64,000 bases of DNA from Auricularia sp. M13. Lineage: Eukaryota > Basidiomycota > Agaricomycetes > Auriculariales > Auriculariaceae. The stretch is taken from contig CM073195.1 in the NCBI GenBank assembly GCA_037042915.1, positions 868,001 through 932,000 on the forward strand. The letters run 5' to 3'. The notes below the pieces were generated by a model, which saw only the letters and a list, made by a program, of their open reading frames with translations, was not told where the DNA came from and made no database searches. Position 1 is the first letter of the stretch; every line of letters begins with the position of its first letter. A program made the translations under genes and the position numbers. Below are positions 24,732 through 36,508 of this stretch, piece after piece.

Positions 24732-27107
24732 TATGGGCGGGCCCGGGATAGTCCTGAGGGATTATATGGAGGGGCCGGGCACCGGTGAGGGGGCGGAGGG
24801 GAGAGGGAGGAGGTCAAGAATCGCCCGGGGGAGCCTAAAAACAAACCGGGAAGGCATGGCCTGCCACCTGCACCGCTGCGCGCCGCCGCTTTCGAGCTCC
24901 GACTCCAACGCGCCGCGCGCCGGCACCGACTTCGTTTGCAAATTTGGCACACGCGCTGTAGATCCCTGATGCGCTTGGATGTATGAACAGGATCATCATG
25001 ATCTGATCCCGTAGACGCTTCAGTCTTTGTGGATCCCAGCCTGCGCAGTCGTCTTTCAAATCTGCAAAGCAGACAAAATCTGGGCCCGGAGCTAGCGGGC
25101 CTGGAACTTGCGCCCTGTCACAGCCTCAGCGATAAGGCCGCGCGCGCGCCTTCTTCCGCGCGGAGATAGCGAGGGTCGATCCCGTGCAAGCCGCAAGCCG
25201 CGGTCCGATTGCCGCCCTCCGGCTTCGAACGGCTTCCTGGCTCGTCAGCCTGCCGCCTGCCGCATCTGCCTTCGCCGGTTTCGCAAACTCCACGCTTCGT
25301 GTCGATCAGCAAATCTCCTCGAGATTCAAATTGGGAGGGAATGAAAATAGCGCGCTGACTTGAGACCCGGTCGGAACTTATGGACCATAGGTATTGAATG
25401 TATGCAGTTGGGGAGTCGGGACATGCTTCTAAGTACCTGGATTCCAATGACCGCTGAAGCTGTGAAGGGACATATGCTCGTCATAGGCTCAACTAAGCCG
25501 CCGGCTCCGCCCGGCGCCCTCCTCCGGAGGGGCTTATGCGTTTGTGCTCCGAACGGGGGTGTCTGAATTTCAGCCCTACATCCTCATTCTCATCCTTCTC
25601 CCCTCATGTTATATATATCACTAGAAAGTTCTATTTTATGATGATTTATCCGATTTTATAGCGCTCTCCCGAGCAAAGTCGGGGGTATCAACTGCAGACA
25701 ACCAGACTTTTGGGTATTATCGAGCTCAGGAAATCGTTATGACTTAACATACTCATTTGGGACCCTGGGTGCCCATAAATCATGTGAATCAGGCTAGATA
25801 TAACAAGGGCTACTGCAGCAGAGAGCTCGCCGGTGGCCGGTGAGCGTGCTATCGGCAAGGACCGAACGGGATCTGGGTTTCTCACGGTGTCCCTCGAGCA
25901 CAAATGTGCCTCTAGGCAACCAACTCAAGCCCGATTGCTAAGAGACAACTTTTCTATGGGACAAATGGAGATGTTATACCTCGGTCGATGTAACGGGGAA
26001 AAAGCTCTATGGATTATTTTGTGCTAGGACGAATTTCCGGTGCTGCCACTTGCCGCCTTCCTGGGACCACCCACCTTGATATTCAAGTGAAATAATTATA
26101 CAGATCGGTAGAGAAGCTTCTCCTAAACAATATTCCCCAGTATAGCGAAGGGAGAGGGGATGGAGAGCAAAGTGGCAAATTCAGACCCCCTGTTTTCGAG
26201 CACTTTGTCACAAACCCCTCCGGAATGCCGGAACCGGCGCGGTTTGTCCGATGCTCGTGAGCCGCCCGCAGAAGTTCATAATCCGGCGCTTGAGTCGTGG
26301 AGCTACTGCGTCTTGTGGCCACAGCACAAAAACAACAGCTCCTGTACGGTAACACAGCGTACTTTAGCCGTACCCTACGTATCAAATGTGGGCGTACTTG
26401 GGTTGGAAATCATGTGGACAGCAGGGAGGTCGAAGCGCTGGCTATGCGAGTGCGCCAAATGGAGTGACTCAAATCTATGCCGCAAGATCCATCCACAGGG
26501 ACAAGGCTTTTCAGTAGCGGACAGCTCCCGGGGGCGAAAAGACTCAGAGAGAGAGAGAGAGCGCAGTTTGGAAAGCATCGACAGTGTGAGCATGGCATGA
26601 TAACAGGCTGTGCTGTGTTGCAGACCACCAGCCGGACGTGCGCCTGAGTAATTCCCTTTGCAGCCGTCACGAAGGAAGACATTGGGTGATGAGCCAAAGT
26701 AGTGCATGAGGTGACCGACCGCGAAACACACCCTCAGCGTGATTTTTAGGCTTGGATAATGGCTTGAGAATGGCAGCACCGGGGCAATATGTCACGGGAT
26801 GAAACTCTTCATAAACCAGGGCGTTGAGGGAGGCAGTGCAAGCGATGGCGATAACAGCCACGGAGCAAAGAGCTGCACCAGCAGCCTGAGTCCGTAGCTT
26901 CACTGACATTGGAGAGCCTCCGACTTTGTTGAGGGAGCCCACATGTAACACCAGAGCATGTAAATCGAGTCGAAAGTCCACCTCTGCGGAAGGCTGGTGT
27001 CTTGGTGCATTGGTTGGTGTTGAGCGGAAGTCCGAGGAAAAGGTTCACGGTTCCAGCTCCGCCTAAACGCGGTGTATCATTATCACCGCGCGACGCGCCA
27101 CCACGCC
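24732..27107. other. Intergenic, no gene recognised
   Basis: About 2.4 kb between two divergent genes. The GC-rich part 24760-25330 has overlapping ORFs on both strands that look like chance. 25560-26160 is AT-rich. A GA run (AGAGAGAGAGAGAG) lies at about 26547-26560. The minus ORF at 26667-26981 contains a hydrophobic stretch (ALCSVAVIAIACTASL) but no supporting context. The chitin deacetylase promoter should occupy its left end and the MAGE gene promoter its right end. Confidence 0.45.
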
Positions 27108-28653
27108 ATGCCTCGCGCAGGAACCCGAGCATCACAAAGTCAGGCCACTCAGAAGTCGTACGGACGGCGCGGGCGCGCCGTCCAGGAGTCCGAGTCGGAG
27201 CACGAGCAGCAAAACGGGCACAACGACGAAGACGACAGCGACGAAGAGGAGCGCCCGCGCCGCGGCGCCAAGGCGTCCCAGGCGACGCAAAGTCAGCGGC
27301 AGAGCCAGAGCCAGCGACGACGCCAGGAAACGCCAGATGACGACGACAACGAGGGCAGTGGTGAAGATGGCGACGTCGGCAACGTGCGTCCATTGAGCGT
27401 ACACTTCGCTGTTCCGTCCGACTCATGCGGCTTAGAAATTGGATGCGCAAGTGCATGCCATCGTCCGTCTGGCGCTTGCCCAAGAGTACAAACGAACTTC
27501 TCTTAAGCGCGACGACATCAATAAGAAAGGCGGGTCCATAGCCCGTCAGATGGTCGCCGCATTCTCTAATCGCACATCATACAGCTCTGAAGGGCGATTC
27601 GCGCGCCTTCAAAGATGCTTTCGACCGCGCACAGAGCACGCTGCGCAAGACATTCGGCTTTGAACTCGTCGAGCTCGTCTCGCGGCAAGAACGCGACCGC
27701 ATTCTGCACGGCAAAGAGGCCCCAGATCCAGCAACGCAGGACGGCAAGAAGAAGGCCGCCCAGCCCGCCGCGACCAAGCAATACGTGCTCAGAAGCACGC
27801 TCGATCCCGAGCTCATTGCCGCGGCGTCCCTGATCGACCGTGAGCTCGCGGCGCTCGAGGCGGCCGAACGCGCAGAGGACGAGCAACTCGGTCTCGCGCG
27901 CGATGAAACGGACCCGGTGCCGGAAGGCAGCATCCTCGCTCAGCTGGACTACGACGCCATGGGCCCGCAGTCGCTCGGCCTTCTGCACGTCGTGCTGGCG
28001 CTCATTGTCGTGTCCGGCCGCACAATAAATGAGTGTGCGTGCATTCTCTCCTTCCTTGCTCGGACGCAGCGCAGTCAAGCTTATACCCCTGCCAGTCCAA
28101 TTACGGAACATGCTCAAGAAAATGCGTGTAGGACCCAACTTCCAGGTCCAGCTGCCCATCACGGCCACGGCCCCCAGCATGACATTAGAGAACTGGTTCA
28201 CCACAATGATTCGCCAAGGGTATCTTGAACGCTCAGTCATCCCTGTGGGCGGGACGGGCGCAACACAAGGTATGTGCGCCTCCGGCGCCGACTACTCGCA
28301 AATGCCATCCATGCAGGATGCTCACCGCCGTTGCAGGCAAGCGCCGCGTACGCGCGCGCATGAACGCCGACGAGGACAACAACGATGTCGTCGAGCTGCG
28401 CTGGGGAGAGCGCGCGCACGCCGAAATATCCGAGAAGGCGGTCGCGGAGTGGATCGTCGACTTCATGCTTGAGGCGGACGCTGAGCCGGAGGACGAGGAT
28501 GAAGACGAGGAGCTCCCCGCGCGCCAGCGCAGAGAGCGCGAGCAGGAACGCGAGAAGGAGCGCGAGAAGAAGCGCAAAGCGAAGGAGATTATGCTCAAGG
28601 ATATCCGCCGTGCCGCAGGCGGCCTGGAAGACTATCATGGTGGCAAGGAGTAG
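27108..28653 (+). CDS. MAGE-domain protein, Nse3-like SMC5/6 subunit
   Basis: Five exons (27108-27383, 27436-27529, 27585-28034, 28096-28269, 28337-28653) encode 436 residues. The N-terminus is polar and acidic (DEDDSDEEERPRRG). The MAGE homology domain then runs LDAQVHAIVRLALAQEYK, LKRDDINKK, FKDAFDRAQSTLRKTFGF, LLHVVLALIVVSGRTINE, LRNMLKKMRVGPNF, MIRQGYLERSVIP and ELRWGERAHAEI. A highly charged coiled tail (EREQEREKEREKKRKAKE) closes the protein. Fungi usually carry a single MAGE gene, Nse3, which with Nse1 and Nse4 forms the DNA-binding and RING-stimulating arm of SMC5/6. Intron 2 (27530-27584) can be spliced in frame only from GC (GCGGGT). The gene is convergent with DDB1, with stops 263 bp apart. 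Confidence 0.87.
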
Positions 28654-28916
28654 CCAAGATGTCGACACGCAACGTCTTGGTTGCATTCTGCACACGTGAC
28701 GTATATGGCCTTACTTAATCCTTCTTACTTTACACTCACACTGACTGCCTTGCTAATGGTGTAAGCTTGGACGCGTTGTGCATTTCGTACTATCCAACAT
28801 GATTGGGGGTGCCTCTCTTCTATTCGCTCGGAAGACTATCATGGTGGCAAGACGCAGATGCATAGATCTTTGCTTATTGTACAGTGGGTCTATGTGCTAG
28901 CAGCGTGAACGCGGGA

Positions 28917-31900
28917 TCAGTGCAAACCCTGTAATTGCTCGAGGAGAGCAGTTAACTCTTTCTCGGTGGCCGGAACGCGCTCAAACTCGTTACGGCCCTC
29001 CAAGATGCGCTCACGCTCTTCCGAGTCAGGCGCGACGTCGTATATGCGTTCGAGCATGTCGCCGTCGATGAAGTTGGCGGCCGAGCGCTGCGCGTCGGAG
29101 ACACCGTGCTCGGAGTGCGGAGCGCGCCATCTGCAAGTGAGGATGAACATTGCGCATTGATATGTCCGCCCAAGTTGGCACGCACAACTCATGCTTCGGA
29201 GCTCCCTGGTCCAGCAGATGTTGCATGTTGCGCTCCAGCGCGGAAAGCGTCCACGAAGCGTCCTTGTCCGCTTCCGCAATGATGCCAATCCGGCCGAGGG
29301 ACGTCACGAAAATCTGCTCTGGCACGATCACAGCACCGTCAGCCGGTGCAGATAGTCTGCCTGCGCTGGTATGAGCAATTGGGACACAACTGCATATGAA
29401 GGACCATTACCTGGTATGAACTTGTTGACTTGGTCACCCAAGTGATAGCTCCCAGTGATCCCAAGCTTACGGTCAGTCGGGGACTCCTGGTGGAAGGTAT
29501 GCAAGTTATAATCCATCTAGGCGAGACATGCGTCAACGGAAAGAAAGAGAGGCAACTGGCAATGGTCCTTACGTTGGCCGCGATAACGGAGCCATCGCTC
29601 ATGACCTGTATCGCCACGGGGAAGATAGGGCCAAAGTGTCTTGCGACAGTTTGCAGATTTCCATCCTGCCAGCGCAGGACGGCTATGGACGCAACGCTGT
29701 CGCCGACATAGATGGTATCTCCCCGCGCGGCCAGCGAAGTCACAATGTAGTTGTGATTCCATTCCTTCCTCTGCCTGAGTGTGAGACGCGACGTGCGTTC
29801 TGCTTCAGAGAGCGTGTTACTCCGCAGGTCATAGAGAATGACCTGTTAAATTTGTCAGTCTCGGAAGAGAGAACAAGATAGAGCGAGCAATGCGCACTGC
29901 AGTGTTGACCCCAGCCACGATGAGGCCGCCCACAGACGTCAGTGAGTAGACTGCGCCCGGCACTTGTAAAAACGCGACAAGCCACGAGCCACCCGTTCCG
30001 CCGTCCTCGAGCGATCCAAAGACAAGAATACGGCCACGGCTGGGCTCCATCTCGCTGTCCTTGACGAAAGCTGTCCCCACCACGAACAGCTCAGTATTGG
30101 ACCCCGGCATGATTGGCAGAGACGCCACGCTAGTTATCTCCTCAGTATCGTCCAGCTGCATGGTGCTGAGAGCTGCATTTTTTGATCAGCCCGCCTGAAA
30201 AGAGGTAGGTATGTATATAAGACAACAACATACGCTCGAAGGTGTCCTGGTCAAGGATTTTGAACGAGGACTTCAAAATTTCGGATTCTCCCACAGCGAC
30301 AGGCTGCGACTGTATACACCCCACACCGAATGCCTTCGCATGAGCATTGTACGCGATACGCCTTGGGTTATCCAAGCCCATCGGAATCTGCAGAACAAGC
30401 ATGCCCTTTAGCTACTATCCGCATGTCTGTCTTGCCACTCACCGTCTTGATGTGGATCCGCTGAACCTGCCTGACCCGCCCTATCAGCAGGCTAGTCGGC
30501 GAAATGAAGATGGTCGCCCGTTCAAATGCCGGTGTATGCAGAGGTGCCGCATTTACGATATTCTAGTGCGATATCAGCCCCCATCGTATCCGCTAAACAT
30601 GCAAGATAAACCTTTGCAGCAAGCGCCGAATGCTGCAACCGCCCACCCTCCCAGTAGAGTACGGTGACCAGACTACCACAAGCAACGACGCGATCGCCAT
30701 CGCGCGTCAGCCGCACAGGCAGGCTCCCCAGGCCAATCGTGCGCGGCGCTTCAAACTTCCCCTCACGGTCGACACGCGCGGCGACGACAGTGCCGTTCGT
30801 ACAGCCAGCTAAGACGTGCCGGTTCGTCTTTCCCTGGCCAAAATCGACAAACAGCACGCTGCATGCAAGCGATGGGAGCTGCATAGACGGGTGCGCCATG
30901 CTGTTGTTCAACGCGTCCTTCAAGCGACGCAGCTGCACCGTGTTATCCCATCTGGCGAGCACCACTGCGGTCGTCGTGGTTTGGCGGTTGTCTGCCGGCT
31001 CGACAGAAAGGCGGACCACTGGCCCCTCAACGTGTACTCGAGTTTGTCCCAGGGGCCCTGTTGTTTTAAGTGGTCGTTCTCCAGGCAAAAGTAGATGAGC
31101 GCGCCATCCTTCAGAGAGAGCAGAGCCTGAGTGCTCGAGCAACTGGCTAGCGATATGCCGTCCGGATAATCTCTCCTGTCGACTTCCATCCCGCTGACAG
31201 TATTGACCAGGAGGACAGTGTGCGATGTGATCTGCAAGACGTAACTCGAGTCTGGCTGATCCTTGGTCGTGAAGATGCGCGCGGCGAGTGTGGGTTCGCG
31301 CTTGATGAACGCGCTCTCTTCCACAGACATATCCTCGCCATCGAACACGACATATTTGGTGTCGACGTGCGAGGAGACCAGCATCGAATCTTCTTTTCCG
31401 TTTCCGGAGCTACGGAGTGGGAAGACGTTTTCGGTATGAGGGAAGGCGTCGATGATGGCCAGTTGCTCAAGCTCGGCGCTCTTTTGCACAATGCGAAGAG
31501 ATCCAGTATTGTAGCCGCCAGAACATGTCACGACCTGAGGCTATGAACATTGTCAGCTTCAAGCTGGGAATGGATATGATAAACAGCAGACCTGGTTAGA
31601 GTCATTGAGATCGACAACCACGGCGTCAACTATTGGTGCCAGATTGCTGAATGTGTGTAATACGGTGATGTAGGAGCCAGAAGTATTTGCGGCGGTCGAC
31701 AGCCTAATGAGTTGTGAATCCCCAAAGTGAGATCCGACATAGACAATGCCATTGTCCAGGTATGTTAGTGTCGTCGGAGGCGATGTCTGCGAGAAATCAG
31801 ACGACGCAGGACATACACAGCAAAGACTATGCACTCACCTGACCGAGCAAATCTGCTTTTATGGTGAGCGCCCCATTATCGTCCCGCGAGACGCATACAA

Positions 31901-32810
31901 GCACGAGGCGGCCGTACGCGTCGCCGATAAGCACGCGCTCATCGTCCAAGCAAATCCAGGCCGTCGTTTCGCCCCATTTCCACTTCTTCGTCGCGTTCGC
32001 ATCAGAGCCGAGCGGGTTGGTTTCGGGCGCCTTGCCCTTGCCGCTGGCCGATTGGCGCTTCTTCTTCCGCGCCGGGGACGTGCGAATGTCGGCGGGCATG
32101 ACCTGGTATAGACGCAGACTAGTGCCGCCGACGGTAAGCAAGCAGCCGAATTTGCGGATGGGCACGAGGGTGTGGGTGTTGTCGGTCAAAGGCTTCGTGA
32201 GCAGATGCTCAGTGCGCCCGCCGATGTCGCTGTCGTCCAGCAGCACCGGACGCGTGATGACGCGGCGGTGATCGTCAGCGTCGACGTGCAGAATGGCCAG
32301 CACGGGCACGTCGCTCTCGACGGGGACGACGCAGGCGGAGAGCACGTTGAGCTCGCGGACGTTGCAGTCGAAGGATTCGTTCTCGATCACGCCGTGGGCA
32401 TCGTCGAGCTTCAGCACGTTGAGGCGGCCCTTGTAGTGCATCGAGAACGCATGCTCGCCGTCGTCCGTCGCGAACGCGCCCGTGAAGAACTCAGCCGGCC
32501 GGGCGCCCCGCGACTTGAGGTCAGCGTTGTGAACGAGCACGAGCCGGTCGCCGCGCAGCTCAAGCACGAGCGCCGCAGGGTCAGGCATGTCCGTCGTCAC
32601 GAGGAATCTGGCGCCCTTGAGCGCGACGACGTCCAGCACGCGCGCGTGCAGGTCCATCCGCGCCGCACGCTCGACGCCGCTTTCGGTGAGCGCATGCGCC
32701 TCGATGCGGTCGCCGTACGCAACGATAAGGACCTGACTGCCGTCCTCGAGCTCGAGCTTGATGGAGCGTACGACCGAGCTCGCTGGGTGGACCGTGCTTA
32801 CGACGCGCAT
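28917..32810 (-). CDS. DDB1: DDB1 (CUL4 ubiquitin-ligase adaptor)
   Basis: Multi-exon gene with ATG at 32810 and stop at 28917-28919, roughly 1,100 residues. DDB1 is the triple beta-propeller adaptor that links CUL4 to WD40 substrate receptors and acts in DNA damage recognition. Recognisable blocks in order: VSTVHPASSVVRSIKLEL at the start; RKFGCLLTVGGTSLRLYQV; LIGDAYGRLVLVCV; LTYLDNGIVYVGSHFGDSQL (a very conserved DDB1 segment); GGYNTGSLRIVQKSAEL; GAVYSLTSVGGLIVAGVNTAVR; and the C-terminal FIDGDMLERIYDVAPD, diagnostic for the DDB1 end. A basic insert (RKKKRQSASGKGK) interrupts the first propeller region. It differs from the paralogous CPSF160 and SF3b130 by these motifs. No frame break was found in the parts checked; some middle exon borders were not verified. 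Confidence 0.93.
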
Positions 32811-33120
32811 GCTCAGAAATGGATGGTCAGCAGAAAGCGCGACCAGCCCGGTTCCGGCCCGACGTCAGCTTAGTCACGGAGCTTACAATCCGTACTTCCA
32901 ACTCGCATAAAGCATAAAGGACGGATGTATTGAGGAGATAGAGAGAGAAGACGGAGGAGAGTGTAGCCAGGCCCTATCCATGCAGGTCGTAACAAGCAAA
33001 GTGACTATGTATGTACGAGTCCGGATCCATTTACGGTGCGTGAGATTGAGGGGAGAGGGAGCGAGAGAGAGATGACTAGAGAGGGACATGGCATCATTGC
33101 CATGGTGCGATAGCAACAAC
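32811..33120. other. Intergenic (DDB1 promoter / exchanger 3' end)
   Basis: 310 bp between tandem minus-strand genes. Contains GA-rich tracts at 32937-32960 and 33047-33085. No gene. Confidence 0.45.
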
Positions 33121-36100
33121 TCAGACAAACAGCGAGCTCACGAACATCTGCGCGCTCTGTACCACGGACGGCGCCTCCCACGTCCCGGGGACCGACACAG
33201 CCTCCCCCATGCCCTGTGGTGCGAAGTAGTAGCCCGCGACAAGGACAACGTAGCTGCAAATAAGGATGGTACCGCGGTGGTAGTTGCTCTTCGCCTCAAT
33301 GTAGGTATACGTGAGCAGGAAGATCGAGAGAATAATGGCGATCACGTCCCAGCGAGGGAAGATGAGCCTGAAAGACCAGCCGTCAACACGACCGCGTAGA
33401 AGCAACGAGCGAAGAGTACGAACGTGAAGATATCCGCGCCGGTGCCTGGGTGGGACGGGTTCCACCAAGCGGAGAACGCGACCATAGCAGGAATTTGCAG
33501 CAAGCAAACCTGAAGCGCATACGCCGAACCGATCTCCATGCTGGTGGATAAATCAGTACGAGCCCCACTGAGCAAGTTAATCCATGGCATACCTGAGCGC
33601 AATGTTGCCGTTGAGCGCGAACGACATGGCGTTCATGAACTCGGTGGTGTTCGGCACGAGCGCAAAGAGCGTGATGCCCAGCAACTTCTCATCGATGCCC
33701 GACCCAGCCAACACAACGTCCACCACATCCACGAGGATCTCTGCAAGCGTCTTGAGCATGCCAAAGTCCAAGAGGACTTCACAAGTAAACGCACCAGCGA
33801 TCATAGCATAAAGCGCCGTGCACGCAAGCAGCACCGTAGCACTCGTCCCACGGCTCCAGTTGGGCGCATCGTGCCCGCCATGTCCATCGCCATGCTCACC
33901 GCCCTCATCAGCGCCGGACGTGCGCATGCGCATCGGCGACGTCTGGTGCCGCAGCGCAGACACCGTTGCGACCGCCACGGCGCGCGTGAACTCATCCGCG
34001 TTCACTTGCGCGGGCGGCTGCAGTCCCGTGCTCTTCACAGCCTGGTTGACAGACTCGATGAGCGGCGTGAATCCTGGGCCGTAGCTCGTCCGGCGTGCCA
34101 TCCCACCTGGCGAGGCAGGCGGCTGCGCGCCAGATCCCGAAGCTTGCGCCGCGAAGTTCACTTGAGGATATGAGCTCTGTCATGCAAGGGAAGAAACAGG
34201 GACGCGACTGACCAGAGGGTCCAGCGATGCTGCCAGTGGTGGTAGAGACGCTCGCCTTCCGCGTGAGAGAATGCGGCCTCTTCGGAGCGAGGATGGCGGG
34301 CGGGTTGAGCAGCTTGTGGTAGAGGGACATGCGGCCGGTGCCGCCGCCTGTCAGGTGCTCGAGCGGGTCACGCAGCAGCTGTTGCGGGTTCTGCCAGATC
34401 TGCGAGGCGTGCGTGCGCAACGAGAACCACAGGCCGACGAGGTATGACTACAAGAAGTCAGCAACCAGTGACAACTGACTCAGGGTTTGGACGCACGAAG
34501 ACTAGGATGGCAGCGCAGAAGTACGCCAATTGCTGCACAGTGGAGAGATAGAACGGATCTTGCGCAGGTTTGGGATGATTGTAGTAGCACCGCTTGCATA
34601 TCCACGGGTTGGACGTGCCATTGCCGGGTGCAGGCGGGCAACCCTCGCAGATCAGCTCGAACTGCAACTAGAGAGTGAGTCGTTAAAACTATCGATATGC
34701 CAGGGAGACTGACGTTGCCATAGGTCTGGTAAAACAGCGTGGGTGTGAGAGCACCGATAATGGCCATGATAAGCATAGTACTGGTGACACCAGCAGATTT
34801 GGCGTTGAACGTCTGCTCTTTCTTGCGCACGGCACCGCAAATCATACTCATACCAGGCATGAGAAGCACGCCGGCCAGGATGGAGCCGATGATGGAACCC
34901 TCCACAAGTTGGCCTTTGCCGTCCACGAGCGCAATGGCATACAGCAGGATCTCGATGATAGAACCGAACGTTGCGTTGATGACGGCGCCCATACCGATAC
35001 TGGATTGCGCGCTGATGCTGGCGACGGCCATACCGATGAAGTACGAGAGAGGAATGACACTGGCCAGGGAAAGCACAAAGATGAACGCACGGGACGCGAG
35101 GAAGGCGAGGAAGCCGGTGAGCGGCCGGCCTTCATGCGCGCGGTGCTCCGCGTACTCGAGGAGGAACACACCGTCGAAGATTGCGAAAAAGACCACCGGG
35201 ATCAAGTTGACGAAGAGGATATTAACGCCGCCGACGGTATACTTGTAATACTGCAGTCCGGCGGCGCGGTACGTGCACAGCAGGACCGTCGAGTCGCCCG
35301 AGCCTGACGGGATGTTCTGACCCGCGAACAGACGCGGGTACTTGGGCTGAGGAGCTTCTGTCTGGGCCTCGTTGTCGACTGACGCAGGGTGCACGAGGAT
35401 GACCGGTGCAGCGCAGAAACGAATACGGGTCGGGCGCGTGAACATGTGGTTAATGAGCTCCCAGTTGAGCTTGGCCATCGGAATGGTGAGAACGAGGGCC
35501 CAGCAGATGGTGCAGACGACGAGCAACAGCGGCGCGATGATGGTGGTAAGCAGCAGCCAGAACACGGCACGCCCGAGCCAGTCGTGGGCAGGCGAGTCGC
35601 CCCCAGCATCAGAGTGGGTCTCAGTCGAGCCATAGACCTTGACGCCACCCGTCGTGCGCACCTGCTTGCGGCCGTTGCTGAGGAGAGTCGAGCGCTCGCC
35701 GGCCGCGCCTGAAGCGAGATTCGAGTTCCAGGACGACGACGACTGGTGAGCGCCGCCTCTGCGCGGGGGACGGATGGTGCCCTCGGGGCTGTGGGGGAAG
35801 TAGGAGGGCTCGTCGGGCAGACTGTCCTCGCGGATGTCAACGAGCGACGACCCCTGGCGGACGGTGTGCGCCGAGCGGGCGTCGACGCTGTTCTCGCGGC
35901 TGGAGGCGTAGCGCGGGGTGGACGTGCCGTCGTCGCCGTCAGCAAAGGGGTCCTCGTCGTCGTCGCCGTCGTTGTCCTTGCGGTCCTGCTCGATGTACTT
36001 GCCGAAGGGCCAGGCGATGTACCAGCCGAGGCCAAAGACGAGCCAGGCGTAGCGGCGGCCGCCCTTGGGGTGAGCGCGAGCACGCCGGCGACGGCAAAGC

Positions 36101-36422
36101 AGGCGAGCGCGAGCCACCAGCCAAAGACGACGGTCCAGAAGATGTTGCCGGGCAGGAGATGGCGCTCGGCGGCGGCGCTGGGGTCAGAGTGCAGCGCGGT
36201 CTCGGCGTTGCGGGTGACGGAGCGGGACTTTTTGTAGAGCGCGGGCTTCCAGATGGGCAGGCCGAACGGGTGCTCGACGTTGATGAGCGACTGGCGCTCC
36301 TTGAGCGTCACCGGGTCCGCGTCCTCGTCGTCGGTGAGCGCGTCGGCCGAGTGTCGCGAGAGCAAGTCGGCGGGCACCTCGCGCTCGTCGTCCGAGCCGG
36401 CGTCAGACTGCACGCGAACCAT
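33121..36422 (-). CDS. VNX1-like vacuolar cation/H+ exchanger (CaCA family)
   Basis: The start is ATG 36422 (MVRVQSDAGSDDEREVP); the stop is at 33121. The protein is large, with an acidic N-terminus, one or two early helices (WTVVFGWWLALACFAVAGVL, FGLGWYIAWPFGKY), a disordered loop and then an antiporter core. The two alpha repeats are clear: INATFGSIIEILLYAIAL and LVPNTTEFMNAMSFALNG, each with the acidic residue of the ion site. The cysteine-rich loop ICEGCPPAPG...WICKRCYY and the long linker between repeats match fungal VNX1/Ycx1 exchangers and not the short VCX1. Expected location is vacuolar or ER membrane, exchanging monovalent cations or Ca2+ for H+. A one-base frame break occurs at about 36067-36070 (G4 on the plus strand), between the TM1 frame and KGGRRYAWL. 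A 68-nt intron from 36131 would also fix the frame but deletes TM1 and has a poor donor (GTCGTC). Confidence 0.85.
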
Positions 36423-36508
36423 GGCCGGCGTCGTCGGGGGCAGCGAGCGGCGGCTGGGAGGAGAAAGGAAACGGGCGAGCCGGACGCCCAACTCCGCCGT
36501 CCCTGCCC
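36423..36508. promoter_or_regulatory. 86-bp divergent promoter region
   Basis: Only 86 bp separate the start codons of the minus-strand exchanger (36422) and the plus-strand DCAF4-like gene (36509). The two 5' UTRs and core promoters must therefore overlap or lie inside the neighbouring coding sequence. The segment is GC-rich with no TATA-like element. The inference depends on both start codons being correct. Confidence 0.55.

Noticed and set aside
26541-26565. GA dinucleotide run as a possible regulatory repeat or transposon end
   Set aside because: Short simple repeat without flanking duplications or an adjacent transposase; probably a microsatellite.
32172-32873. Plus-strand ORF of 233 codons
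   Set aside because: Exactly antisense to the 5' exon of DDB1, whose frame is strongly supported by conserved motifs.
36063-36131. A 68-nt intron in the exchanger that would explain the frame break
   Set aside because: It starts with a poor donor (GTCGTC) and would remove the first transmembrane helix; a one-base change at the G4 run is simpler.
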